Shown in pieces: positions 12,201-20,925 of a stretch of DNA of 64,000 nucleotides. The notes below the pieces were generated by a model. It was not told the origin of the DNA. It ran no database searches and saw only the letters and a list, made by a program, of their open reading frames with translations. Made by a program: the position numbers and the translations under genes. Origin of the DNA: Taeniopygia guttata (Eukaryota; Chordata; Aves; Passeriformes; Estrildidae); contig NC_133063.1 in NCBI RefSeq assembly GCF_048771995.1, positions 59,865,310-59,929,309 of the forward strand, read 5' to 3'. How positions within the stretch are numbered: the stretch's first letter is position 1; the number at the start of each line of letters is the position of its first letter.

Positions 12201-14200
12201 CAGGTGATGAATGGCCATAACCCCCATTCCCTGCCTTCCTGCACTGCTGGGGTGGGAGGCAGAGCTAGAAGGAAGGAGGGGTGGCAGGAAGCTGTTTTTA
12301 ACGGGTTATTTTACTTCCCACTATGCTGCTCTGATTTTGTCAGTAATAAATTCACTTTGTATCTCTAAGTTGAACCTGTTTTGCCCATGATGATAGTTGG
12401 TGAGTGATCTCTCCCAGCCCTTATCTCAACCCATGAACTTTCATTAAGTTTTCTCTCCTCTGTCCAGCTGCAGAGGGAGAGGAGTGAGTGGCTTTGCTGG
12501 GTGCCAGGCATCTGGCCCAGGTCAACCCATGACACTACTGCTTTTACTTAGAAAGCATTTTCAAAGTTGAAAGACTAAAAAAAAACCCCAGCGGTTAACA
12601 GTGTGCTCTCATCCCTCTGTTATTCTAGGAATTAAAGAACTTTTAGAATTACTAAGCACACAGTGCACTCACAGAGCAAAAAGCTGATATCCTGGACTGC
12701 AGGTCAAGGGAGGGGATTCTGCCCCTCTGCTATGGTGAGACCCCATCTGGAACACTGCATCCAGGTCTGGGGTTCCAGCACAGGAAGGACATGGATCTGT
12801 TGGTGCAAGTTGAGAAGAGGCTAAGAAAAATGAATGGAAGGCTAAAGCACTTTTCCTATGAAGTCAAGTTGAAAGAGTTGGGGCTCTTCAGCCTGGAGAA
12901 GAAAAGGGTCTATGGAGACCATCTAGCATCCTTCCAGTTCATAAAGGAAGGGTAGAAAAGAATGGAGAGAGAGTTTTCACATGGCATATACTGACAGGAC
13001 AAGGGGAAATGGTGTTAAACTAAAAGAGAGGTTTAGATTAGATACTGGGAGAAATTCTTTACTGGGAGGGTGGTGAGCCACTGGAACAGGTTGCCCATAG
13101 AAGTTATGAATCCCCCATCCCTGGCACTGTTCAAGGCCAGGCTGGATGGGGCTTTGGGCAACACAGTCTGGTGAAAGGTGTCCCTGTCCATGTCAGGGGA
13201 GTTGGAATGAGATGGTCTTTCAGGTCCCTTCCAACACAAATCATTCCGTGATGATTATCCTGTGAAACAGCAGCATCTGAAAAGCGTGGAATACAGCTGT
13301 TTCCTCTGCTCCTTTATTCAGGTGCCCTAGTCTTTCCCAGGGGAGACTACTGAAAGGCTTGCTTTTCCTCATAACTTTTAAAGGAGCCTGTAGATATATT
13401 TGATGGGTACACAGATATAAGTAATATAGAGGAATAATTATTTATAGGTAATTTAGAATAATATACAGAAATAATATACAGAAATTGTGTTTATCATGAT
13501 GTCATATTCTGTGTGGTAAGATGCAGTTTTTATATTTATTTTTCTCTAGTGTAATCATGAAATCATTTGGAAAAACTGTAAACTAGCAGTAGCACCTAAT
13601 AGTCTAAAGGCACTGTTTAAATGGAAGCAACTGCATTACTGAGATACACGGCATCAGTTCAAAAATGCAGACTCATTTCAAAGATGAAAAATGATGCACT
13701 GATGAATTAAATGAATTACTGGACCCTGGAGATCCAAAATTATGCAAGAAACAGAGCGTTGATTCTGCATGCAGGGATGACATTGCCACTTGGCAGAAAA
13801 GAAAGTAAGAAATCTTTGCAAAAGAAAAAAAAGCAGATGTAAAAATGTATAAGATAAAAAAACTTTAATTAAAGAGGTATTTATGTAATCTGGAAGAGGA
13901 AACAAGGTGAGGTGGCTTGTGATAATTCCAGCCTCAGAGTTAACACAGAATCAATGTAGCTTATTCATCTAAAGCTTGAACCTGGGTCAAACTATTGCTC
14001 AGAAGAGCTCAAAGAATTATGCTTAGGGCCTCCAAAGGATTCCAAGTCTTCTCAGAATGAAAGGACTACAACTCACCTTTACAAGCTTCCTCAAAATCTT
14101 GGGTTATATCTATCCAGCTGGTATTACTCTTTTCCATCTTGTCAGGCATACCGAGTTCCCATCCTGAATCATCATCTTCTAGTGTAGCTTTCATAACCAT
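177..14200 (-). CDS. NAA35: NAA35, NatC auxiliary subunit (5' half; continues past position 1)
   Basis: The coding sequence is complement(join 177-283, 1507-1566, 2624-2802, 3282-3396, 4212-4295, 5020-5070, 5657-5700, 6402-6468, 7315-7482, 8647-8721, 9781-9895, 11332-11365, 14077-14200). These 1223 nt encode residues 1-407 of a family about 725 residues long. Family knowledge: NAA35 is the auxiliary subunit of NatC (NAA30 catalytic, NAA38 small), which anchors the complex to ribosomes and acetylates nascent chains starting Met plus a hydrophobic residue. Seen: the N-terminus reads [20 protein letters not shown], followed by the conserved block [20 protein letters not shown]. All 13 exons join in frame with matching phases and canonical ends, except one GC donor. 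The start codon at 14200-14198 has A at -3 and G at +4. No disabling change is seen in the coding part. The gene is divergent from AGTPBP1. Orthology was recognised from memory of the human protein. Confidence 0.97.
1180..1346 (-). repeat. CR1 LINE fragment (3' end)
   Basis: It starts with the CR1 end signature ATAGAATCACAGAACG on the plus strand (so minus orientation) and continues through GGGCAGCCTGTTCCAATGCC. It lies in NAA35 intron 13. Confidence 0.8.
1364..1407 (+). repeat. Three imperfect units of TTTTTACCACTT
   Basis: Units start near 1364, 1379 and 1395 next to the CR1 fragment, with a period of about 15 bp. A simple low-copy tandem repeat. Confidence 0.5.
1507..1566 (-). other. NAA35: NAA35 exon 13, followed by a GC donor
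   Basis: It encodes exactly 20 residues (353-372), [20 protein letters not shown], in phase 0 at both ends. The acceptor is TTAG. The donor on the minus strand is CAG followed by GCAAGT (1506-1501), a GC-AG intron with an otherwise consensus context. No GT donor nearby would keep the conserved protein. Confidence 0.95.
2624..2802 (-). other. NAA35: NAA35 exon 12
   Basis: It encodes residues 293-352, beginning [20 protein letters not shown] and ending NLSNLHCIL. Acceptor TTTAG, donor GTAAGC. Confidence 0.96.
3282..3396 (-). other. NAA35: NAA35 exon 11
   Basis: It encodes residues 255-292, from [20 protein letters not shown] to QAQNDTTKG, plus one base. Acceptor TTTCAG, donor GTATGT. Confidence 0.96.
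3432..3480 (+). repeat. 20-bp perfect direct repeat
   Basis: TTACATTTTGACTATCTAAT occurs at 3432-3451 and again at 3461-3480, just outside NAA35 exon 11 in the intron. Confidence 0.7.
4212..4295 (-). other. NAA35: NAA35 exon 10
   Basis: It encodes residues 227-254, [20 protein letters not shown] followed by LIAFTKKE. The exon is 84 nt, phase 0 at both ends. Acceptor TACAG, donor GTATGT. Confidence 0.96.
4343..4830 (-). repeat. CR1 LINE fragment
   Basis: From CATAGAATCACAGACTATCC at the left (the 3' end, minus orientation) through CTGGGGAGCCTGTTCCAGTG and CTCAGCTGCTCCTCATACAG. The right boundary is fuzzy. It lies between NAA35 exons 9 and 10. Confidence 0.85.
5020..5070 (-). other. NAA35: NAA35 exon 9, 51 nt
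   Basis: It encodes [17 protein letters not shown] (residues 210-226), a charged stretch, in phase 0. Acceptor TTGCAG, donor GTAATT. A CR1 fragment ends about 200 bp away, inside the neighbouring intron. Confidence 0.95.
5657..5700 (-). other. NAA35: NAA35 exon 8, 44 nt
   Basis: It encodes [15 protein letters not shown] (residues 195-209), completing the Gly codon split by intron 7. Acceptor CCAG, donor GTATTG. Confidence 0.95.
6402..6468 (-). other. NAA35: NAA35 exon 7
   Basis: It encodes residues 173-194, [20 protein letters not shown] then VT, plus one base. Acceptor TTTTTAG and donor GTACAG are both good. The split Gly codon is completed by exon 8. Confidence 0.95.
7315..7482 (-). other. 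NAA35: NAA35 exon 6
   Basis: It encodes residues 117-172, from [20 protein letters not shown] to [10 protein letters not shown]. The exon is 168 nt, phase 0 at both ends, with acceptor CTAG and donor GTATGT. Confidence 0.96.
8647..8721 (-). other. NAA35: NAA35 exon 5
   Basis: It encodes residues 92-116, [20 protein letters not shown] followed by CFCCL. The exon is 75 nt, phase 0 at both ends, with donor GTAAGC. It differs from the human protein as I recall it by two conservative changes (TLPELI there, TSPELV here). Confidence 0.95.
9781..9895 (-). other. NAA35: NAA35 exon 4
   Basis: It encodes residues 53-91, including the most conserved block of the family, [20 protein letters not shown], then [17 protein letters not shown]. 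The acceptor is TTAG and the donor is GTTTGT, weaker than consensus but a GT donor. Confidence 0.96.
11332..11365 (-). other. NAA35: NAA35 exon 3, 34-nt micro-exon
   Basis: It encodes [11 protein letters not shown] with split codons at both ends (residues 42-52 plus 2 nt). Acceptor TGTAG and donor GTAAGT are canonical, and its phases are needed to join exons 2 and 4 in frame. Confidence 0.95.
11503..12534 (+). mobile_element. Solo LTR, ERVL-like (fossil copy A)
   Basis: The 1032-bp element begins TG and ends CA and is flanked by the 5-bp duplication CTACT (11498-11502 and 12535-12539), which fits an ERVL-type LTR. An AATAAA signal lies near its 3' part on the plus strand. It is related to the copy at 39552-40418. 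No internal virus region is attached; it is a relic in NAA35 intron 3, antisense to the gene. The family name is inferred; no library search was possible. Confidence 0.65.
12668..13255 (+). repeat. CR1 LINE fragment (3' part)
   Basis: Plus orientation: AGACCCCATCTGGAACACTG, then GGGCTCTTCAGCCTGGAGAA, GGAACAGGTTGCCCATAGAA, ending in GGTCCCTTCCAACACAAATC. A well-preserved CR1 3' region in NAA35 intron 2. Confidence 0.92.
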
Positions 14201-14204
14201 GATG
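14077..14204 (-). other. NAA35: NAA35 exon 2 with start codon
   Basis: The ATG is at 14200-14198 and encodes residues 1-41, ending in EEACK plus one base before GTGAGT. The acceptor is uncertain: GTGCAG just before 14204 or TGATAG before 14220 would both serve, so the 5' UTR part is 4 or about 20 nt. The coding part, 14077-14200, is firm. Confidence 0.9.
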
Positions 14205-15179
14205 CTGCACCTTTAAATTCCTATCAGAGATACCCATATATTTGCACAAATTAGAAAAGGTGCTTTGTGGGAACAATTTTTTTTTCTTTTCAATAATCAG
14301 GTAAGAATGGGAAATGAACTAACTTTTTATTTAAACATCTACTGTTACACAAGACCAACAGAAAAACCCTTATTAATAAAAACTCTTTAAGAAAAAACTT
14401 TTCTTATGCACAATTTCTTTACAAGTAGCTTGTAGGCTGTGAAATCTCAAAAACTAGGGACACCAGGACATCAACTGTACAGACCTATACTAAAGTGTCT
14501 GTTGTCAAATTAAAAATAAATCGGAAGCGTAATAACAGATGCACACATCACAATTTTCTATTTGTTCTTTTATACTGTTAGACAATACGTCCTTCTACTG
14601 CTCTGCAATAGGAATTAAAAAGAGGGTACTGTAAAAGTGAAAAAAGATAGTTCCTACGATTTCTTCAGCAGAAAAGATTGCACCACTGAAGCAAGAAGTG
14701 CAGCCTGGAATGTAAGTTTTAAACTCCACCGAACAGATATTTCGAACGGGTTTTGTTCTTTCGCAACCTCCCGCCACGCGGAGTTCCACGCTTTCCCGGC
14801 CAGCCTGCGTGCGAGGTGTCAGCAACTCTGAACTCCCCTCTGCCGATGGAGCTCCCCAAGAGACGGCTGCGAGCTCGGCAAGCTCTGAGCAGCTTAACCA
14901 CAGCCGCCGCGGGAGCTTCCAACAAAGGCCCCAGGGGCAGAAAACTTCCAGGGCATCGGGAATTAATAAAAACAAAGGGGACGATAAAAGGGCTTTTGAA
15001 CAGCAGCCCAGGGGTCCTCTCGGCCCAGCCAAGCTCACTCCCAATCGGGGGCCGTCAGGGTGTCACCAGTTCTCAAGGAAACGCAGGCTGCCAGGCTCAG
15101 TGGGCTGCGGTGAGGAAATACGTGGGAAATCAGTTGGAAATAAATTAAATTCCCCCTTGCATTCCAGGACAATCAGGCC

Positions 15180-15790
15180 CTTGGGGCTCTCCTCTTCCTC
15201 CAGGTCACCCCAACTCCGACGCTGCCGGAGCCGCGGCCGCCGTGAGCGCGGCGGGCCCCGCGCAGGCTCCCGGGGACGCCGGGCTCCGGAGCCCCGCCGC
15301 AGAGGAGGGGCCAGCGCGCCGCCTGCCCCGCTGCGGGCCCGCAGCGCCGATGCCGCGGGCTTCCCCTTCCTCCGCCCTCCCTCGCTGCCCCTGCGGGCTC
15401 TGCCTGCGCCCCTCGCCCCGCACCCTTCCCCGGCCTCACCCGCTGAGTCCCACACCGCCGCCCGCCCGCCGCTCCGGCCGGGCCGCCGCTGCACACGCGC
15501 AGATCCGCTGCTGCTGCCGCTGCCAGCCCGCGGCCCTGCCGGAGCCCGGCGCAGCCGCACACTGCAGGCGCTGCCGCCACACCCCGCCGCGGCCGCCGCT
15601 TACCGATGGCAGCGAGGCGGGGCGAGAGCGGCCGGGGCAGCGCTCGGCACCCGCTGCACTCGCGAGCAACGCGGGGCGGGGCTGCGGCTCCGTCCTGCGC
15701 GGCGCGGGCTCGGGCGCCATGAGGCTGCCTTGAGTGCGTGGGGACTGGGCTGGGAAGGGGCTGCGGGAGCTGAGGGCGGCGGGGCGCTGC
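15180..15790. promoter_or_regulatory. NAA35: CpG island / NAA35 promoter
   Basis: The block is strongly GC- and CpG-rich in an AT-rich setting. It contains a GC box (GGGGCGGGGC, about 15672-15681) and the minus-strand exon 1 donor at 15603. No TATA box of its own is evident. Long open frames across it on both strands come from GC richness and are not called as genes. Confidence 0.85.
15604..15720 (-). other. NAA35: NAA35 exon 1 (non-coding, 5' end approximate)
   Basis: On the minus strand a strong donor, ATCG followed by GTAAGC, sits at 15604/15603 inside the CpG island. It is the only good minus-strand donor I found there. Placing the transcript start near 15.65-15.75 kb is inference from the island and a GC box at about 15672-15681. 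It would splice to the start-codon exon near 14.2 kb. Confidence 0.6.
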
Positions 15791-15825
15791 CGCATAGCGG
15801 GAGCAGAGTCTGTGTCCAAGTCTGT

Positions 15826-16130
15826 TGAGAACGCTGTATAAATAGCTAAAAGGCTTGTGTCGACAGGACGGAGCCAGGTTTTTCTCAGTGCCGCCGAGCA
15901 ATAGGACAAAAGGCAATGTACACAAACGGATGCACAGGAAGTCCCACCTGAAGAACTTCCACGAGGAAGAACTTCGTTACCGTGCAGGTGACCGAGCACT
16001 GGATCAGATTTCCCAGAGAGATTGTGTATCTCACGGGAGATACTCAAGAACTGTATAGACACAAACCTGTGCCACGGGCAGGCTGGAATCTGGCTGAGCA
16101 GACAGGTCGGACCAAATGACCTCGTGTCTC
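15826..16130 (+). repeat. CR1 LINE fragment inside the CpG island
   Basis: Plus orientation; CGACAGGACGGAGCCAGG and ATGCACAGGAAGTCCCACCT match the CR1 block also present at 60430-60560. The TATAAATA at about 15837 belongs to this repeat. It separates the NAA35 CpG island from the GC block at 16140-16275. Confidence 0.85.
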
Positions 16131-16139
16131 CTAGCCTGG

Positions 16140-16275
16140 CCGGCTGTGTGACCCTGTGCGGCGCGGCCCCCGCGCTCCCCGCCGAGCCCGCACGCCGCTG
16201 CCGCTGCCCGCCCGCCCGGGGCGCGCTGCGGAGGCGGCGCCGGCGCCGTGGGCTGAGCGGGCGGCGGCTGAACTG
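16140..16275. promoter_or_regulatory. Detached GC-rich block next to the NAA35 CpG island
   Basis: About 135 bp of very high GC and CpG content begins where the CR1 fragment (15826-16130) ends. The simplest reading is that it is the outer edge of the same CpG island, separated by the insertion. An independent small promoter element is possible. Confidence 0.5.
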
Positions 16276-16428
16276 AAAAGCAGACTCGAAATAGGTTTAT
16301 TTCCTCTTCTGTCAGACGTTCCCTCCCCTTCCTTTCCCATTCCGTTTTAATGAACGTCATGTGCTAGAGTGTACGTATCTCTGTGTTCTGTACAGGGTCT
16401 GATTATCTCTGTTGAGAGGGAGGCCAGG

Positions 16429-16446
16429 TGACGTGAGATGACGTCT
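16429..16446. promoter_or_regulatory. Pair of CRE-like sites
   Basis: TGACGTG (16429-16435) and TGACGTCT (16439-16446) lie 10 bp apart, one helical turn, about 150 bp outside the GC-rich block. CREB/ATF proteins bind such sites; use here is inference. Confidence 0.35.
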
Positions 16447-19331
16447 TAGGGAGCTACTGAATGCTTGCAGTTTCAGGCTAAGATCACCAACGTAGAAGAC
16501 AGTGGCTAATGTGCTTTACTGACCTGGCAGAGGCTATCTTCAGCAGATTTTATGTCCAAGGCTTTGGGGAAAAAAAAAGTTGAAGATTAAACTAAAAGCT
16601 TTAAACTAACTTTATCCATTGTCCTTTCTATTCAGCATTCAAAGTATAGAGCATTTGTGCTTGGTGGGAAGCAAGAGGAGAAATTTCAGTCAGAGCTCCT
16701 TTTAAACCAATGACAGCAACCTACTTTTATCTGAAAGAATAAGTTATCTTTAGTTTAATGACTGCTGAAATGTCTGATGGCTCACAGCTGCACTGTGCTT
16801 ATATGGAGTTCCAGGGGTGATATACAACAATGTAGCAGACATCTTGTAATGATCCCAGTGTTATGGTAGAAAGGACAGACCATTATTATTGAACCTGATG
16901 TTGGTTAAAACATCTGTATGTGAAACCTGCCTGTCTTTAAAACAGAAGATAGTGACCACCATTCTCTTCTGTAGTTGTTTTTCATGGGAATTCTATTTTT
17001 CGTTTCAGGACAGAAGGGATGTAGTCCATATAATAATAATATCACTATGAAATTATCTTTCTTTAAAAACACAATATTTAACAGAAATTACTTTCTGAAA
17101 AGGTTTGAAGTTTGTCAGAGAGTATTCCATTAAACTACCTGTTTGTGGTTCTGTGCAGACTTTATGGTAGAAATTATAAGCTGACTTTTGTTGAAGTAAT
17201 CATGGCAATGGATGAATCCTAAATAAATGTAAGGAATTATCACTTCCCTTGAATAAAATACCAAGCATCAAAAATGAACACCAGGTTGGTTATGTGTGTG
17301 AAATGACCAAAGCAGTTAAAAAAGGTAATACATGTTCAGTGCAATAACCTCCAAGCAAGGCATTGAGAACATCAAAGCACCTCAGTCTGAAATGATACAA
17401 TGAAGTGCCTTGACAAAAATGCTTTGAAGGGCTGATCTAACTTCTGGTACATGTGATATGCACGTGAGAAAATAAAGAGAAATAAAATCAGTTTTTATTT
17501 ATTTTTATATTACACACAATTATTATTATTTTTCTGGGGATAGTATACCAAAACTACTAGTATTTAAAATGCCTTGCATATATTACAAAAGTATCCATTT
17601 TTTCCTTAGTCTACTACACCACAAAGTAATCCACAATGTTAAGCAAGACAGAAGAGCAACCTTCATATAATACTTGCTTGTTATGTCCAACACATGTTTT
17701 GTGCTTCTGTCTTGGTGAAGTGGGAGTAGATCAAGGATTATGAGAAACTTGCTTCAGTATTAATTATGGAGTACCCTTGTTCCTGTAATACAGTTAGTAC
17801 ATGTCATCATATGCTTGACTTAAATAGGCTGGTTTATTTAAGAAAACTTCAGCTAACCATGTGACAGTTTAGGGTGCAGTCATTTGACTGATTGCTATTT
17901 TTGTCTTTCTAAAATGATGTTACATTAATTTTGAAAGTACTGATGTATTTTGTATGAGTTTCTAACACAGGGTGTCTATTTTTACACTGCAGAAACTCAT
18001 ACTAAAGCATTATGAATTTTTTAGGGATACTAAAGAGGAGAAGTGAGCAAACTTGCCCTGTATTACTTGGCTTTAAAAAAAAATCCTGTAAAAGAAATTT
18101 TGTCTGGCATAAGCAAAAAGGCATTTCCAGTCTTTCAAGTACTGTGTGAAATGAAAATCAGATTTAAGTCTGTTTTGTTTGCTCTAAAGAATTTGAAATG
18201 TGTAGAATTACTTATTGACCTCTTTGTAAAAAATTGCAATTGTTTATCATTTTCTAAATAGCAGAGATCTGTCCTCTCCCTCAAGAGATGTCGTAAGTCC
18301 ATTGTGGAAATGGTCATCTGCTGCAGGATGTCTTCCTAGCCTTGCCCCAAGAAGGAGGTATCTCATACTTGCTTCTGAAGATTATTCTTTACCTTTTACT
18401 TAAAGTACTGCTGATTTTTCAGGAACTTACCATTGCTTTAGTTGTCCTTCTTAATGGAAGCAATTGGTGCAGGGAAAAAAGGGAAAGTGAGAGATCTCAA
18501 AGTATGCAAATACTGCATAAATAGAAAGAAGGCGAACTTCAGGTAGGCTGAAAATGATACACATTTAATTTTTTTTTTTTTCTTGATAGACTGAAACAGA
18601 CGAGATTCACTTTTGATTTTGGTTGGGTCATGGATGGGGCATTATGTTAAAATTCTGCATGTATAAATTAAATGTGATTGTCAGTAGGCATATGGAAAAA
18701 AGTGGCTGACTTGGTATGAACCTGTGAAACAGTGCATCACTTTAGAAACTGTCTGCTTCCTGCTCTGAAAAACAGTGCCCACTCCTTCCCACCCCCAGTC
18801 CCTAGAAACTTAGATGAAAATATGCACCAAATCTGTACATTCTGAATTCTCTTTGAAGAATATTGACATGTTATTGCATTTGTAGTATTACAAAGGCTAA
18901 AGTGGCTGAATGAAGCACAGATGTGAAGTTGAACTAAAATGCTTTTTATGCACTAAAATACATGCATAACAGAGCACAAAAGATCATCTCAAAGAAAAAC
19001 TGTTCTAACTGGTGAGATACATTAGAGATAAAGAGTCAAAACAAATTCTCCAATGTGCATGTAGGCAAGCATTGGCTTCCAAATGAAGGAGTGATTGTTT
19101 TCAAGAGTGATGAAGAGTTGTTAGCTTTATTATCTGGAACTGACTGGATCTGTTTAATAAGAGGTGTATAGCAACAGACAAGGCAGATTTAACTAGGTAG
19201 AGGTTAAGTTTTAGTAGGAAATGATTATCTAGTTGATAATTACAGGGAACATAATAGGATCTAGAGATGTTTATATGTTGCTATCCACTAAGTTATTTTG
19301 AAGAGCTTTTTCTTATTCTCCTTGCTCTTAT
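16447..19331. other. Intergenic spacer, no gene seen
   Basis: AT-rich unique-looking DNA. I found no open frame with coding character, no RNA gene and no recognisable repeat beyond short A/T runs. Confidence 0.6.
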
Positions 19332-19515
19332 CATAGAATCAGAGAATTTTTACCTTTGGAAAAGCCATCAATTCAGCACCACCACCATGTTCATCATTAT
19401 ACCACCTCCTCAGGTGCCATATCCACACACTTTCTGAACACTTCCAGAGCGCATGACTCCACCACTTTCTTGGGCAGTCTGTTTTAATGCTTTACAGCCC
19501 TTTCCTACTTCCAGA
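19332..19515 (-). repeat. CR1 LINE fragment, worn
   Basis: ATCATAGAATCAGAGAATTT at the left, then CTTGGGCAGTCTGTTTTAAT; minus orientation, clearly decayed. Confidence 0.7.
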
Positions 19516-19889
19516 GGGGCTAACCATTATATTTTAAAATATTTCATGATTATTTTAGTTGTATGGTCTGATCCTGAAAGTCATGCTGTACAGCTTATTT
19601 AGTAGTAAATATTTTTTTAGTAGCCTGTAAAAATGCAGGACTGAGGAGCCAATCTTTGTCTGAAAACTTGTCTCTGCATAAATGTCAGTAATCTGTGACT
19701 CAATTTGTTGCTTGCATTGCCTTGTCAACAATACTAAATGAACAAAATTTATGTAAACTTATAAGCTCCTTTTTTTAGCTTATGACACCTCTGATGTCCT
19801 TGCCTTTCCACACAGTGTGTAGATGTGTATATATTTCTTCTAAGTCCATTGATTGTCCCATTAAAAGGTATATTCATAAGACTGAATTT

Positions 19890-20925
19890 CCTACAAATTA
19901 TAAAGTTATTAAAATTGGAAAAGACCTTAAAGTCCAGCCTTTGACTAATCACCCCATGTCAACTAAACCATAGCCCTAAGTTGCATGTCTAGTCATTTAC
20001 TGAACACTTCCTGGGATGGTGACACCACCACCTCCCTAGTTAGCTTATTTCAATGCTTAACCACTCTTTTAGTGACAAAATTCTTTCTCATGTCCAACCT
20101 GAGCCTGCCCTAGCCCATCTTGAGGCTATGTGTTGTTCTCCAGTTGCTAATTGCCTGAGAGAAGAGGCCAACCCTTGCCTGCTACACTCTCAGGTAGTTT
20201 TAAGAGAGGGATAAGGTCACTCCTGAATGTCCTTTTCTCCTTTATCTTCAGGCTAAACACCTCCAGCTCCCTCAGCTGCTCCTCATAAGAGTTGTGCTCC
20301 AGACCCTTCATCAGCTCCATTGCCTTTCTCTGGTCACTCCACACTCCTCAGTGTCCCAGGTCAGGATCTGCTGTTGACCCCTAGGTCTTTTTTGGCTGAG
20401 CAGCTTTCCGGTCTTTCTGCCCCAAGCCTGTAGCAGTGAATGGGGTTGTTGTGACCCAAGGCTGGGACTGAGTACCTGACCATATTGAATCTCATACCAC
20501 TGGCCTCAGCTCATCGATCCAGCCTGTCCAGATCCCTCTGCAGAGTCTTCCTGCCCTCCAGCAGATCAACACTCCCTCCCAATTTAGTGTTGTCTGCTAA
20601 AATTGAGGTGGTACTCCAAATAATTGATAAAAGACATTGAACAGGACCAGCCCCAGCAGCGAGCCCTAACAAACTCCAGTAGTGACTGTCAGCCAGATAC
20701 CTCATCCCAGGCATCCATCCAGTTTTCAACCAGTAAACTGCACCTAAGTCATGAGCAGCCAATTTCTCCAGGAAGAAGCTGTGAGAGAGAGAGTATCAAA
20801 GGCTTTATTGAAGTTCAGGTAGACAACATCCACAGCCTTTCTCTCATCTGCTAGGTGGGTCACTTAGTCAAACCTAGAGACTTAATTTTGGTGGAACCCA
20901 TTCTGCTCCACAGTCTAGTGTCACT
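19890..20925 (-). repeat. CR1 LINE fragment, about 1 kb
   Basis: Minus orientation. It runs from the 3' region (ACCTCCCTAGTTAGCTTATT; CTCCCTCAGCTGCTCCTCAT) into upstream sequence (TCGATCCAGCCTGTCCAGAT; AAAGGCTTTATTGAAGTTCA) that corresponds to the end of the CR1 reverse transcriptase frame. The frame is not open here, so this is a dead 5'-truncated copy. It is the longest CR1 piece in the window. Confidence 0.88.

Noticed and set aside
14809-15828. Long open frames (up to 339 residues, both strands) across the CpG island
   Set aside because: They are Arg/Ala/Pro/Gly-rich products of GC-rich DNA, overlap each other in several frames, run into a CR1 repeat and match no family.
15836-15844. TATAAATAG as a core promoter for a plus-strand transcript
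   Set aside because: The stretch aligns with the CR1 segment also present near 60420, so it is repeat sequence, not a placed TATA box.
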